A DNA stretch of 64,000 nucleotides from the NCBI GenBank assembly GCA_934047225.1, contig OW204012.1, positions 10,168,001 through 10,232,000 of the forward strand. Reading direction: 5' to 3'. The stretch comes from Ypsolopha sequella. Its lineage: Eukaryota; Arthropoda; Insecta; Lepidoptera; Ypsolophidae. How positions within the stretch are numbered: position 1 is the first letter of the stretch; each line of letters starts with the position of its first letter. Positions 20,770 through 31,404 of the stretch are shown here, in pieces. A program made the translations under genes and the position numbers. Below the pieces are notes generated by a model that did no database searches, had not been told where the DNA came from, and was given only the letters and a program-made list of their open reading frames with translations.

Positions 20770-22030
20770 CTAGACTAGAAATTGTATTTGAACTAGTCCA
20801 GTTCCCAGAAAATATCTTTTTATACCATAAACACTTAAGTAAGCTTGAGCGGCAAATCCAGACTAATTTTTTTGCATGCAGTACGCAGGTGTGCGACTGA
20901 AGACAGATATACTGTGCGAGTGAGAGGGGATGATGATGGGCGCCATCTAAGATTCCTTTCTTTATTGCTCCGGGTTATACCTATTAACTGTTTCTCAAAC
21001 ACAGCGTGTATGCGAGAGTTGGTGCCTGCACAGCAGGAAATTATTTCCCACGTACAAATCCATCGATTTTTAAGAGACAACAGGCAGTGTTCCCGCAATA
21101 TGTCAAAATCCAAGACTTAGCATATTAGTCTATGATATAGAAATTTTTTGTGTGAAACATAACACATCTCTAGGATCTATCAGGTCAAGAACAAAGCAAC
21201 GCCATTTTTTGTCAAAGTAGTGACGTTTGTTGTTGTTTTGCAAAGGTTTCTTGTGATCATTTCGAAAAAAAATACGGCTGGTACAAGTAACACATAAATT
21301 CTTGAATTTTTCGAGTTTTATTTGATGACTATATTAGTGGTTACCTCTAAAATATGTAAAAATATGTAAATATATGAAATTATATTTATTTTATAGGTAA
21401 TCACCATGAAAAACCACTATTTTAGTAGACAACAGGTATATCATTCCCACATGGTTGTACAACTAAACCAATAAATAAAAAATAAAATGAAAAATTTAAT
21501 ATTTTTCTCCTTTTTTTAAATTATTTTATAGCACACTGTGCGTAAAATGATCGCTTTACGCACGCTGCGCCTTCGGCTCGTGCCGCAAACTCACACTCGT
21601 CATAAAACGTTTCATCGCTCTCGTATCGTAATATACTAATCACATACGGCTTGAACACTCACGTGTGATTGTTGTGGCCTATATGCCAACCGTTTTACCG
21701 ATACAATTTCGGCATTATCAAGGCGAGTGTCGTTCTTTTTTCTCATTATAATAAAGTGTGGATTGATATATAATTCATAGCTGTAATGTCACATATCCAG
21801 ATTACTCAGAACCCTGTAAGGGTTATGCTCCCTATCTGTAAATATTTTGACGGCTTAACGCCGAAATAAGAACTAGCAAAAGGTAGCTAGTCATGCTGAT
21901 GTCCGTATACAACACGCCATGTCTAGGAGTCGCCGACGCCACCTCGGTCCCTTTTGTGTAGGTTTTTCCAATCCTATAAAGAATTTGAAAAACCAAACTA
22001 TGCTAAGTTGTTATTGTGACTCACTCAACA
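20770..22030. other. Intergenic region, no gene recognised
   Basis: Open frames of about 91 codons on both strands at 20835-21120 overlap each other and match no family I know. The part at 21290-21420 is a weak AT-rich inverted repeat (ggttacctct / ataggtaatcacc). Nothing else was recognised. Confidence 0.35.
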
Positions 22031-22056
22031 CAATAGGTTGATAGGTAATAATAAAT

Positions 22057-22813
22057 AAGGCGTTTAAGCGACTTGGTTTCTTTCTACGACAATGTCAACC
22101 CTTTAAACGTTCTTTTACTTACAAAATCCTATATTATAGCTTTGTACGAAGTATTCTCGATTTTGGTAGTGTTGTCTGGAGCCCTCACTACTCAATTCAC
22201 ACAAACCGTATGGAGAAAATACAACATAAATTTTTAAAGGCATTGGACTACAGAATGAGAACTCTTTTTATTGACTACGAATCCTCTGAAAAACGTTACA
22301 ATGTTACATCCTTATCTGACCGCCGTACTATCACGGATGCAATGTTTCTCTGTAAACTCGTAAATAATAAAGTTGATTGCCAAGCATTGCTCCAAAATCT
22401 ATCATTTAAGATTCCCAGGCCCTCGTCTCGTAAAGATTCATTTAACTTCTATACCTATACCTGCCGTACTAACTACTCAAAAAATCGCTATATGAATCGT
22501 ACTCCTAATTCTTATAATAAACTTTTCAGTGACATCGACATTTTCTCCGAAAGTATATACTCATATAAAAATAAGGTTTTGCAAAATTTATCAAATGTAT
22601 AATTCACTCACATAATTCACGTTAAAAGTTCTTTCCTTTTTAATTATTCATTTAGTATATTCTAATCTGCTTATGTAATGTGTTTGTAATGAGCTTTCAA
22701 AAATAATTGTTTTCTGTATATGGTTCTTTAGGTTTGTTTGTGTTATTTGTAAGTGTTCATACTTTGTGTTGTAACTGTTTGTAACCTGAATAAAAATAAA
22801 ATAAATAAAATAG
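22057..22813 (+). mobile_element. 5'-truncated LINE, polymerase C-terminus and 3' UTR
   Basis: From 22057 the frame reads AFKRLGFFLRQCQPFKRSFT, YKILYYSFVRSILDFGSVVW, then SPHYSIHTNRMEKIQHKFLK and ends at TAA 22600-22602. 'LxxSxVRSxLxxGSxxWSP' followed by 'R.EKIQ..FLK' is the diagnostic end of jockey/CR1-like non-LTR polymerases. A 200-bp 3' UTR leads to an AATAAAATAAATAAAATA tail at 22788-22813. 'aataggtt' before 22040 and 'aataggtt' after the tail may be target duplications. The catalytic domain is missing, so it is dead on arrival. Confidence 0.8.
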
Positions 22814-22939
22814 GTTAACGCTTTTGGTAAATTTGATCGGAAAATATTACTCCGCCTTAGATCATTATTTCCTACTTGCTTTAGGTAACAGTGTTACTCG
22901 TTACTCGAAAAAAGTTGTCAACGTGTAACAGATTTTAAT

Positions 22940-23772
22940 CCCAACGAGTTACACTCTTGTTTTGGGGGTGTGACTCGTTGGGACCATAGATAATACAGGT
23001 TGGGACGAAAAATAAAAAGTTGTCCCATCGGATACCAGTTACTATAGGTAGACCGCTTAAATGAGTCTTCGCCCGCGCGGTACAGGGGCGCGGGGGTATG
23101 ACGACAAAGGGGAGCGCAAGAGGAGCGGGCGGCATGCGCTTTCATTTCATGTCGTGGCTCAGTCCGCTAGCCACGCGTTTAGCGATCAGACGTTTTAATA
23201 GTTCGGGGCGCTTTGTGAGATTTATTCACGAGATTACATTCTAAAGATGACTCGCAAGATCTTCGCACACAAACTTAGTAGTCAAACGCAGCAAATGGCT
23301 TTTAACGTGTACGAATATTTTAGCAAAAAGAAAACTTGACCCAAATTCTGCTGAATATCAACAAGATATATCTTTAAACAAAACCGTAGCAGAAGTTACT
23401 GGATTATCGGAAAAGTCTGTATGTAGAATTGTACAACAAGGAAAGTTACTGAAAGGCAACGAAAGATTTATGTCACCGAGAAAACCAAAACATAAAATCA
23501 TCAATTATTTTTCTTTGCTCATAAAAACACCACACATTAACCGCTATGACGTCACATATCGCAAGAACTATCCATTGTACATTTCACCTCTTGTGTATCA
23601 CACAATGTGCGCTTGCCACCCGCTCCTCTTGCGCTCCCCTTTGTCGTCATACCCCCGCGCCCCTGTACCGCGCGGGCGAAGACTCATTTAAGCGGTCTAC
23701 CTATAGTTGGGACATTTTATTATTTTTTGTCCCAACGAGGTACAGTGTGACTGGTTTTGATGACTCGTTGGG
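22940..23772 (+). mobile_element. 833-bp DNA transposon derivative with about 200-bp TIRs
   Basis: Left (22940-23135) and right (23595-23772) arms are long reverse complements, from CCCAACGAGT at the tip to 'gggagcgcaagaggagcgggc' inward. Each tip itself contains a subpalindrome (cccaacgagt ... actcgttggg). Unique interior sequence carries a helix-turn-helix transposase remnant at 23247-23520. No clean target duplication was seen. Confidence 0.75.
23247..23520 (+). pseudogene. Transposase N-terminal (HTH) remnant, frameshifted
   Basis: An ATG frame reads MTRKIFAHKLSSQTQQMAFN then VYEYFSKKK, and breaks. The next frame continues LDPNSAEYQQDISLNKTVAE, VTGLSEKSVCRIVQQGKLLK. Together they resemble the N-terminal DNA-binding part of arthropod IS630/Tc1-type DDE transposases ('SxQTxxMxxNVxxF ... 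AxxTGLSxxSVxRI'). The catalytic domain is absent. This supports a deletion derivative of an autonomous element elsewhere in the genome. Confidence 0.5.
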
Positions 23773-23867
23773 ACCAAAAGAAAGAGACAAGGTTAAATCG
23801 TATACACACGAGCAATACAAAATACCAACATAATGATGTTTAAAACTTTTAAATATCAAATTTAACA

Positions 23868-24040
23868 AATGTAAAAAGCATCACTTTATCTATTTTGCAC
23901 TACCCGGAGATGCAGCGACCGTCGCAACAGCCACTTTGCAATGCACTCTGATATGAACATTATTTCTATTTCGTTTCTGTCGGTATTTGTACAGACACAT
24001 TTCGAGATGCAAAGGAGACGGTCAGTTCCCCATAAGCAAA
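23868..24040. repeat. Dispersed 160-bp repeat R-C, copy 1
   Basis: 'ctattttgcactacccggag atgcagcgacc' through 'tgatatgaacattatttcta' recurs at 53719-53880 and 61629-61785. Family unknown, non-coding. Confidence 0.6.
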
Positions 24041-24129
24041 ATGCCTTAAGAGAGTACACAAATATATTGTGGTCAATGATAAAGAAAAAATTCAAAATAA
24101 CACGGTTTGCTCAGATTTTATCTGAGACG

Positions 24130-24765
24130 GTTTGACTATCCATTTAAAACGGACTCCATCTTTTAATAACTTTTTATGTTAAATCGTTTTTATTTTGAGG
24201 TTATTTTCATATGGCATTGCGAAAATAAACTTAAGCGCGTTTGAAACGTTCATAGTTGTAACAATGTTCCACAATGATTCTGATATATTTAAAAGGGTCA
24301 TGCTCGAATGTCAGTCGTAATGTAATCTCTATCAAAATCCAGAAGAAAAGCATGAATCCTGAAATAAAAAGCTGTGACTGCCGATTGCGTCACGCATGAC
24401 TATCAAAGCACGCTGGAAGCGTAGTCTGTGGACTACTTGGTAGATGGCGCGCTTTCGTTTCGTTTGGTGTTGTTCGTGTGTCCGTGTTATTATGAAAGTG
24501 AAACTAGCTACGAATAAATCTAACAAGAATTATAGTATGAATTTATTTCATGTACGCGGTTAAGGCCGATTCTGACCGTCTCCTTTAGCTTACTGAAGCC
24601 CCTGTATATGTAATAAATGAAAACAGCAAATATAATTAATCAATATCATTTAATCGTTACTTCCAAGTAAATATGCCTATATACACCCCGGTATGTCCGC
24701 TTTTCACCAACACTCGGTACTGTCCCTCTGCGCGAGGGATATCAACTTTGAGGAGGCAAGGCCAG
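24130..24765. other. Sequence downstream of NACA, nothing recognised
   Basis: No exon or repeat partner was recognised between the R-C copy and the end of NACA. Confidence 0.35.
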
Positions 24766-24782
24766 CGCGGGCCGCCATTTTG

Positions 24783-24788
24783 TTTATT
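24783..24788 (-). promoter_or_regulatory. Polyadenylation signal of NACA
   Basis: Minus-strand AATAAA, 50 bases past the stop codon of the last NACA exon, gives a short 3' UTR as usual for translation-associated genes. Confidence 0.7.
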
Positions 24789-24837
24789 GACTTAAAGCTA
24801 GGAATCGTTAATTAACTTGTTACTATCTTCAGGCCGC

Positions 24838-24852
24838 TTACATGGTCAGCTC
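24838..24852 (-). CDS. NACA: NACA exon 5: last four codons and stop
   Basis: On the minus strand 'tctattgcag|GAGCTGACCATGTAA' supplies E-L-T-M-stop, the invariant last residues of NAC alpha. The upstream exon ends in ...DIVNAIM at a phase-0 donor, so the junction restores the conserved DIVNAIMELTM terminus exactly. Only 15 coding bases are in this exon; the 3' UTR follows with AATAAA at 24783-24788. The intron in front is about 1.94 kb and holds a TTAA MITE, a perfect hairpin, a foldback and a LINE tail. Confidence 0.9.
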   Translation of the reverse strand, partial: ELTM

Positions 24853-24961
24853 CTGCAATAGATAAATGCGATTATACATAAAAATAAATTAAGGCCCAGT
24901 ATCAAGCTAAACTTCCGTCCTGCACACGCTTTCGTTTTTTATTTGTCGATCCTGCTCTTAA

Positions 24962-25379
24962 GAGGCTATGCGAATTTTATTTTTGACACTGTCACTCCAA
25001 GCGAAAAATCGCGCAGTGCGAGAGCGGCGGATACAGGGCAAAAGGAAAAAAAAGTTGGTTTTATATTTTTATTTAAAAAATTAAAATAGCTAGCAAAATT
25101 TCAAATATCAAATCTCTAGATATTGTTAAAACACACCTAATAAAATATGTTTGAGTTCTGTATATGGTTCCTATTCGTCAAACGAGGAGAAAAAGTGTGT
25201 ATGAAGACCTCATTTCAACAATTATTTCTATCGAGGAAAATTTATCCAAACATGTTTTCCAATTTCAAAACCCTAGATTATATAGTAAAAATGCATACAG
25301 AAACTAATTAAAATGATTAATGACAAATTTTCATGAAATACACAGAATAGAAACAGCCGTATTTTTTTCGGATATCGCC
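24962..25379 (+). mobile_element. piggyBac-like MITE, TTAA target (copy 2)
   Basis: GAGGCTATGCG ... ATATCGCC bounded by TTAA on both sides (24958-24961 and 25380-25383). The body matches copies 3776 and 39484. It lies in NACA intron 4, same orientation as copy 1. Confidence 0.85.
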
Positions 25380-25381
25380 TT

Positions 25382-25435
25382 AACTGCAGTTTTACGTGCG
25401 CAGCAGATTACTGCTGCGCACGTAAAACTGCAGTT
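25382..25435. repeat. Perfect 25-bp hairpin with a 4-nt loop
   Basis: Arms 25382-25406 and 25411-25435 are exact reverse complements (aactgcagttttacgtgcgc... and its mirror), with loop ATTA. It directly abuts the TTAA target of the MITE next to it. Possible tiny snapback insertion or structured intronic RNA. Confidence 0.85.
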
Positions 25436-25801
25436 ATTTTGTATTTGTGGCTACATTGGGACTTGTAATTAAAAATATTTGCTGTCACAGCATTAAGAGT
25501 GCACCGAGCTTTTTACACACACAAACACGTTTTTATAACCCTTGTTTGAAGTAGTAAACAATTAAATTAATATCTAGGGATGTATATTGGTGTTATTGAG
25601 TATACACGATGGAAACACGATTTGATAAATTTGGCTCGATAGAATAAATTCTCAAATTTACCACTTTTCAAATAATTTTTTCCTCTTTTTCCCTACTTTT
25701 TTATATAAATAAGTAATTTGATACGATGATTCAATTACTAAAATAAAGTTCATAGATAACTGGAGCGTTTATACACGATAGTTTTTTATTTAAGAACAAT
25801 A

Positions 25802-25996
25802 TCGAGGGCATCAAGCTGAAAAGGCGTATCTACCGATTTTCTGAATTCCGAAAATACACACTGGTTATAAGTACTATTATGCCTAAGTCTACGACACGAA
25901 AAGGCGTATTTATAATTAAAGAAAAATATTTATAAAGAACTAGACGATACTTTTATATTTTCGTAGATACGCCCTTTCAACTTGATGCCCTCGATA
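25802..25996. mobile_element. Foldback MITE in NACA intron 4
   Basis: Arms 'atatcgagggcatcaagctg' and 'cttgatgccctcgatat' pair and continue through 'ggcgtatctac' / 'gtagatacgcc'. About 195 bp with no coding content. Confidence 0.75.
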
Positions 25997-26373
25997 TGAT
26001 GAAAATAACAACGAAAAACATGGGAAAAATGCACAAGTTTGGTTATCTTCTTTACTCTTTACACATAAAGAGAAAGATCTATCTTGGCCTAGGCCAAACA
26101 AGTTTCTCCTAAAATCTGGTTTGGCCGGTAACATTTACATATTTTATCATTCAGCCTTGTTGCTCTCTATTTACGGGCCGGTCAGCCTCAAATGTTATCA
26201 GTACAGATCAGATAATCGGATGTATTTTTACATAAAGTTAGTTTTGCTACAAAAGTATGAAAGCGGCTTCAGGAAATATTACTTTTGTCATACTTTACAA
26301 CTTCAGGTAGGTAAATTGTATAATACGCATCCAATTCTGTAAATATGATTCTATTCTAGAGAATACTGCATTT

Positions 26374-26716
26374 TTTGGACCCGGAATCGAGGTATTTCTC
26401 GAGATTTTAAAACGAAACTAAAAAATTGGCTATTAGAGCGCAGTTTTTATAGTATAGGTGATTTTTTTGCTTTCAAACCTTGACATACTTAATTTTGACA
26501 TATTGAATTTTTTTATTTTTTTTTTATTGACATTGTATCCATATTAAAACTAATCTTGTTTATGAAAATTGTATGATAATTTGTTTATAGAATTAAATTT
26601 TAATTAATATTTGCATGCCTAGTTAAGGTTGAATACCGAGACATACCATTTTTATATTAGCACCAATTCAATGTGTATTCTGGCAAATAAATATATTTGT
26701 ATTTGTATTTGTATAA
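26374..26716 (+). mobile_element. LINE 3' end (FKTKLKNWLLERSFYS)
   Basis: A short frame reads FWTRNRGISRDFKTKLKNWL then LERSFYSIGDFF, the typical 'FK.KL..WL....FYS..EF' terminus of jockey/CR1-like polymerases. A 3' UTR follows with 'aataaatatatttgtatttg' repeats as tail (26687-26716). It lies in NACA intron 4, antisense to the gene. Confidence 0.65.
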
Positions 26717-26783
26717 AAAAGTGCATTCTATGTTAACCAACACATAAACATTAGGTAAATATGTATACGATATCTAGTTATCA

Positions 26784-27155
<372 letters not shown>

Positions 27156-27248
27156 AAAAAATAATAATAAACGATAGTTTAGCGAGAGGAAGCAAAGCGG
27201 GTCATTCTCCCGTAAAAGGAAATGCCACCGTCTCGACTCTCGACATAA

Positions 27249-27300
27249 AGAGAGCTACTGTCTGTAACAAAATGTGGGGATAGACAAATAAGTAACGAAA
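27249..27300 (-). other. Duplicate of the NACA exon-4 splice acceptor
   Basis: The roughly 40 bases around the true acceptor (about 26949-26990: gctaccgtctgtaacaaaat, gtggggatagacaa) recur here with one or two changes. On the minus strand they give ttttgttacag|ACAGTAGCTC. Translation past it reads TVALFMSRVETVAFPFTGE then stop. The copy is in the correct orientation to compete as an acceptor. Confidence 0.7.
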
Positions 27301-27342
27301 CGAAAGCTACTTGAACTTACTTTTTAGTTGTAACTAATATTA

Positions 27343-27643
27343 TGAAAAACCGGCCAAGTGCGAGTCAGACTCACGCACGAAGGGTTCCGTACTATTATCT
27401 ATAAAAACGGCAAAGAAAAACATGTCTGTTGTTTGGGAGCCCCCTTAAATATTTATTTTATACTGTTTTTTAATATTTGTTGTTATAGTGGCAACAGAAA
27501 TACATAATCTGTGAAAATTTCAACTGTCTAACTATCACGGTTCATGAGATACAGCCTGGTGACAGACGGACAGACAGACAGACAGCGGAGTCTTAGTAAT
27601 AGAGTCCCGTTGGTTAACCTTTGGGTATGGAACCCTAAAAAAG
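27343..27643 (-). repeat. Dispersed repeat R-A, copy 2
   Basis: Reverse-complement copy running from 'accggccaagtgcgagtcag' to 'tttgggtatggaaccctaaa'. In NACA intron 3. Confidence 0.7.
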
Positions 27644-28027
27644 ACATGATCTTGCTAAGTTTCTTGGCTTTCTTCTTAGCAAGACTAATCAAATGGGCGG
27701 AGTTAGGCATATATTTATTATATGTATTGCATATATTTATAATATTACTTATTCCTTATTCCTATATTTTTATTATATTAAAGTGTATTTTTATTATTAA
27801 ATTCAATTTAAGTAAACATTTATTATTCTCCTGTATATTTCCCCATATTATTATTTATGACATTAATCTATTACCTATACACATAGATTATTTAATTACT
27901 TATATTACATTAAAACTGACCTGTAATAAGTATATCTGTTTATACCTACATTACATAAATAAATATATTACATATTTCATATAAAAAAGTGACTTATTAA
28001 TTTAAAAAAATAATAAGTTATACTGAC

Positions 28028-28246
28028 CGTGGCAGCAGTGTGAGAGTCGTTGCCAGCAGCGTTGGTCTCTGGCGCCTTGAACCTCTCCGCAGCCGCCATG
28101 GTGGCCTGCTGGCTCAGATCCTCGATCTTAGCTTCCCCAAAGACGATGTAGGTGTCTGAGTGGGGGTTCTTGTACACATCAGGCGAGTTGATGACGAAGA
28201 GGATGTTCTTCGACTTGCGAATAGTCACTCGGTTCACACCGGCTAC
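28028..28246 (-). CDS. NACA: NACA exon 3: main part of the NAC domain
   Basis: 219 bp, residues 81-153, phase 0 at both ends. The acceptor is ttatttccag before 28246; the donor ACG|GTCAGT at 28028/28027. It encodes [60 protein letters not shown]. The [16 protein letters not shown] and [13 protein letters not shown] motifs are the dimerisation core where the alpha subunit pairs with NAC beta. NAC binds ribosomes near the exit tunnel and shields nascent chains in the cytosol. The tail [13 protein letters not shown] is a variable linker. Confidence 0.96.
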
Positions 28247-28283
28247 CTGGAAATAATGAATTAATGAATAAGATTCTGTTTTT

Positions 28284-28436
28284 TAGTATTTGTTGTTATA
28301 GCGGCAACAGATATACATCATCTGTGAAAATTTCAGCTCTTTAACTATCACAGTTCATGAGATATAGCCTGGTGACAGACGGACAGCGGAGTCTTAGTAA
28401 TAGGGTCCCCCTTTGGGTACGGAACCCTAAAAAAAC
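28284..28436 (-). repeat. Dispersed repeat R-A, truncated copy
   Basis: 'tttgttgttatagcggcaac' to 'gggtacggaaccctaaaa' without the 'actcgcacttggcc' end. In NACA intron 2. Confidence 0.65.
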
Positions 28437-28469
28437 CATCAATTGCAAAAGTCTACAACAGGACCAGAG

Positions 28470-28684
28470 GGCCTATTACGTATCTTTAGTTGCCGTTTGA
28501 ACTGGGTGCCTATCATCAAAAACTACTATCGAATTCCGATTGTCTAAGGATATGTTCGCACTTGAAGTGACGACACAGTTCGTAAATAGTTCAATACAGA
28601 CTAATAGCAATTTTGAAAGTTCCGTTTTTAGCTATGTTTTTGATGATAGGCACCTAGTCCAGTTGGCAATTAAAGATACAGAAT
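28470..28684. mobile_element. Foldback element with about 45-bp arms
   Basis: 'gtatctttagttgccgtttg aactgggtgcctatcatc' pairs with 'gatgataggcacctagtcca gttggcaattaaagatac'. In NACA intron 2; non-coding. Confidence 0.75.
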
Positions 28685-28789
28685 AGGGGGGCTGGTCTAG
28701 CATTTTTGGAAAAACACAGTACAGCAGATTTAGTACGTGAAACTCAATTGGTCCTGGCAGCCCTGAGGAATCAGAATTATACTCGAATC

Positions 28790-29285
28790 GATAACATCTA
28801 AGCGATTACAAGTGAACCTGCATGAAGTCTGACCGGGTACTAGCATGAACTCAATATTGATTCTATAAATAAAAATGTAATTACGGGACATAGTAACCTC
28901 AAAAGACATTTCTATAATATAGGTCTGACGGACAGTCCTCTATGCAGAGCTTGTATGGAGACCGAAGAAACGCCGACCCACGTGACGATAGACTGCGTAG
29001 GCGTCAGCACACAACGGGCTAAGATCCTCGGTGAACCGGGGACGCTTTGCTAATCCTGTGGCGACCACCTCTTGGGATTCTGGCGAGAGCTGGGCTGGCT
29101 GGAATAGCCGGCTCCACACTTTCCACCCACAAAGGTCCAAGTACGAGACTAGGTGCGGAAACCGAGCCCACCAAGAAGAAGAAGAAGAAATAAAAATGTA
29201 ACTATTGTTTCATTGCAATAATTATCTATTAGAATTTAATTTTATCTGTTAAATTCATCTAATCGACGCTCGCGTGCTCGCATAG
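28790..29285. repeat. Repeat R-D, split by a LINE insertion
   Basis: 'ggtactagcatgaactc' and 'aataaaaatgtaa' on the left, and 'ttcattgcaataattatc' to 'gctcgcatagctgg' on the right, match an uninterrupted copy at about 47985-48142. The LINE at 28881-29187 is the only large difference. Confidence 0.75.
28881..29187 (+). mobile_element. 5'-truncated LINE with target duplication (copy 2)
   Basis: The frame from 28883 reads ITGHSNLKRHFYNIGLTDSP, LCRACMETEETPTHVTIDCV, then GVSTQRAKILGEPGTLC and a stop. It has the same Cys/His C-terminus as 9679-9955, and its tail is AGAAGAAGAAG. The 14-mer aaataaaaatgtaa is present at 28867-28880 and 29188-29201, a classical TPRT target duplication. In NACA intron 2, antisense to the gene. 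Confidence 0.85.
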
Positions 29286-29484
29286 CTGGACCAACTCAGT
29301 TGTGGGCGTGGCCAAATGTCATGCTGTTTCATTTCACTATAAGGTGCACGCTCCATGAAACTTGCGAGGACAATACAATCACGCCGATTTCATCGCAGGC
29401 GCAAAATTGAAAACTTGTTTCTGGAGAAACCACCTTTTGGCAAGACTGTGGATGTTCTCAAACAATATTTTTTGTTATTATATA

Positions 29485-29827
29485 CAGTACGCTCTCGCTA
29501 ATCCGCCACCAAAAAATGCGGACTACCGGCGATTACCGAAAACGGCGGATTATAATGTACAGGAACATCAAATTGAGGAAAACAACAAAAAAACATAGTA
29601 ATTTAATATTAGTACTTATGAAGGTAAATGCATATGTACATTTGTATTAAAATTTAAAAATGAACTGACACATTAACTGATTACCCAGGTTTTGAAAAAT
29701 ACTGCTCTAATTTGGCTTGTTTTTTACCAGAATAAATCTTCGTAATAACATGATTACAGAGAGACATCGACTTTATTATTATAGTAGTTGTCGGATTATC
29801 AAGCGGCGGACTAGCGAGAGAGTACTG
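29485..29827. mobile_element. pogo/Tigger-like MITE
   Basis: TIRs CAGTACGCTCTCGCTAATCC and the near complement ending GCGAGAGAGTACTG are flanked by TA on both sides. The 'CTCGCTAATCCGCC' motif resembles pogo/Tigger ends. 343 bp, no transposase. In NACA intron 2. Confidence 0.75.
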
Positions 29828-30300
29828 TATTAATATTTTATTAATCCAGATTACATTTTCATACTCCTATCCATTTTTTGATTTTATCTAGAACAATAAA
29901 AGCACATTCGGCTATGCCCCCCCCAGAAAACCTGGTGCCCCCCAGAAGAAACAATCAAAATTTAAGTTTCAACCTTACAAGATATACAGACGTTGTTCAT
30001 GTAAAGATGACCAAGTTTATAGACTTTTCTTTAAATAAACAGTTACAATTTCATAAAAAACAGTTTTTACCTGAAACCATTTCACAAATTCGGTGCAAAT
30101 TCAGGGAAACATATTTATAGATGTGTGCAAAGTTTCGTTGAAATCAAAGCCATCAGGACGTCAGAAACACCTAAAGCATTTATATGGCAGCTGAGTGGGA
30201 AAGAGCCACTTAACATTAGCCTATGAGGGTTCTGGCTACACTCATTCGCTAGGCCAAAGGCAACCATAATATAATACAAATATCTAAGATAAAAACTTAC

Positions 30301-30422
30301 AGGTTTGAGTCCAAGTTTGCTCATGATCTTCCGGGCTTTCTTCTCGCCTCTAGACTGTTTGGCTTTAGAGACAAGGTCGATGCCAGCAATGGGGTTAGCG
30401 ATGCCCCCAGCGCCCGGCTGAC
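30301..30422 (-). CDS. NACA: NACA exon 2: linker and start of the NAC domain
   Basis: 122 bp; the acceptor is gaatgttccag before 30422 and the donor CCT|GTAAGT at 30301/30300. It completes a Gly codon begun in exon 1, then encodes QPGAGGIANPIAGIDLVSKA and KQSRGEKKARKIMSKLGLKP (residues 41-80). The KQSR.EKKARK.MSKLGL segment is the conserved basic start of the NAC domain and includes the ribosome-contacting positive patch of the family. The preceding QPGAGG... linker is lineage-variable. Confidence 0.95.
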
Positions 30423-30807
30423 CTGGAACATTCAAAATACACTTGATTATACGAGATCTTTTTAAGACTATTCGTTCGGGCCATGTATTTCCCACTCAAT
30501 TCTTTCATATCTGAGCTTTTGATCTAGTTTAAGATTAAATCTTTATTGTATATAACCAGCCAGCCTTATCTCAGCAAACGTATCAGGCTGAATTATAGCA
30601 AAGTTTCAGCAAAGCATGTTCCAAAGTGCAGAAACTAGTGCCAATCACTAACTGTATGCTTCAGAAGGATGTTCAATCAAAGCAGGTTTTATCTGGCTTC
30701 CTTTAACGTGTCTCCACAATGTTGCAGATGCTTGCTATAATTTTAATCTCATAGAGGTTGACTTTTGAGTCCATATTGCTCCAGCATTCAGCATTGCATA
30801 TCTAGAT

Positions 30808-30883
30808 GCAATTGAAGGGCCCAGTCGAAAAGGTCCCTAAGTCGACTTGGGGACTTTTTTCACTGGGCCGTTCAAATGCTTTA
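30808..30883. mobile_element. Palindromic mini-element (gggcccagtg), copy 1
   Basis: 'attgaagggcccagtcgaaa' pairs with 'ttcactgggccgttcaaat', and 'gtccctaagtcgacttgggg actt' is the centre. A twin is at 31287-31372. Both are in the first coding intron of NACA. Confidence 0.65.
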
Positions 30884-30904
30884 TCTTCTTGGAAAAAAGG
30901 GGGC

Positions 30905-31115
30905 TTAGTCCAATCCATCAGCCAATATCGGTCCACTGCTAGACATAGGCCTCTCCAAGGGCACGCCACATTTTTCTATCCTCGGCTTCCTCATCCAGCC
31001 ACTACTGGCAATCTTTTTTAGATCGTCAGTCCAGTGAGCTGGCGGGCGTCCTACACTGCGTCTGCCGGTTCGTGGTCTCCACTCGAGAACCTTTCTCCCC
31101 ATCGGTTATCGGTTC
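30905..31115 (-). pseudogene. LINE polymerase C-terminus fragment, frameshifted
   Basis: Minus strand: MGRKVLEWRPRTGRRSVGRP then PAHWTDDLKKIASSGWM, then a frameshift, with 'LERPMSSSGPILADG' in place of the expected GEAYVQQW. Same family as 11552-11772. Same strand as NACA, in its first coding intron. Confidence 0.75.
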
Positions 31116-31286
31116 TTTGGCTGATGTGGCCAGCCCACTGCCACTTCAGCTTGCTTATCTTAGAGGCTATGTTGATGACTTTGGTTCTTTACCGAATCAC
31201 CTCATTTTTGACATGGGCTTAGTACCATGAACTTATGATCTGACTTGTGCATCCATATATCTATCTGTCACAATTTTCCAAGACGA

Positions 31287-31372
31287 ATTAAAGCATTTGA
31301 AGGGCCCAATGAAAAAACTCCCTAATTTTACCGTCAAAATTTTGACATAGGGACTTTTGCCACTGGGCCCTT
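31287..31372. mobile_element. Palindromic mini-element (gggcccagtg), copy 2
   Basis: 'catttgaagggcccaatgaa aaaactccc' pairs with 'gggacttttgccactgggcc ctt'. It ends about 30 bases past the donor of NACA exon 1. Confidence 0.65.
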
Positions 31373-31404
31373 TATTAAGATTGTAATAAAATTGAAATCC
31401 TTGC

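Noticed and set aside
20835..21120. A 91-codon gene
   Set aside because: Overlapping frames of equal length on both strands, no recognised family, no splice or repeat support.
27528..27984. Frame of 146 codons over 27.5-28.0 kb
   Set aside because: It starts in the R-A repeat and continues through low-complexity AT-rich intron sequence, giving only hydrophobic I/L/Y/F runs.
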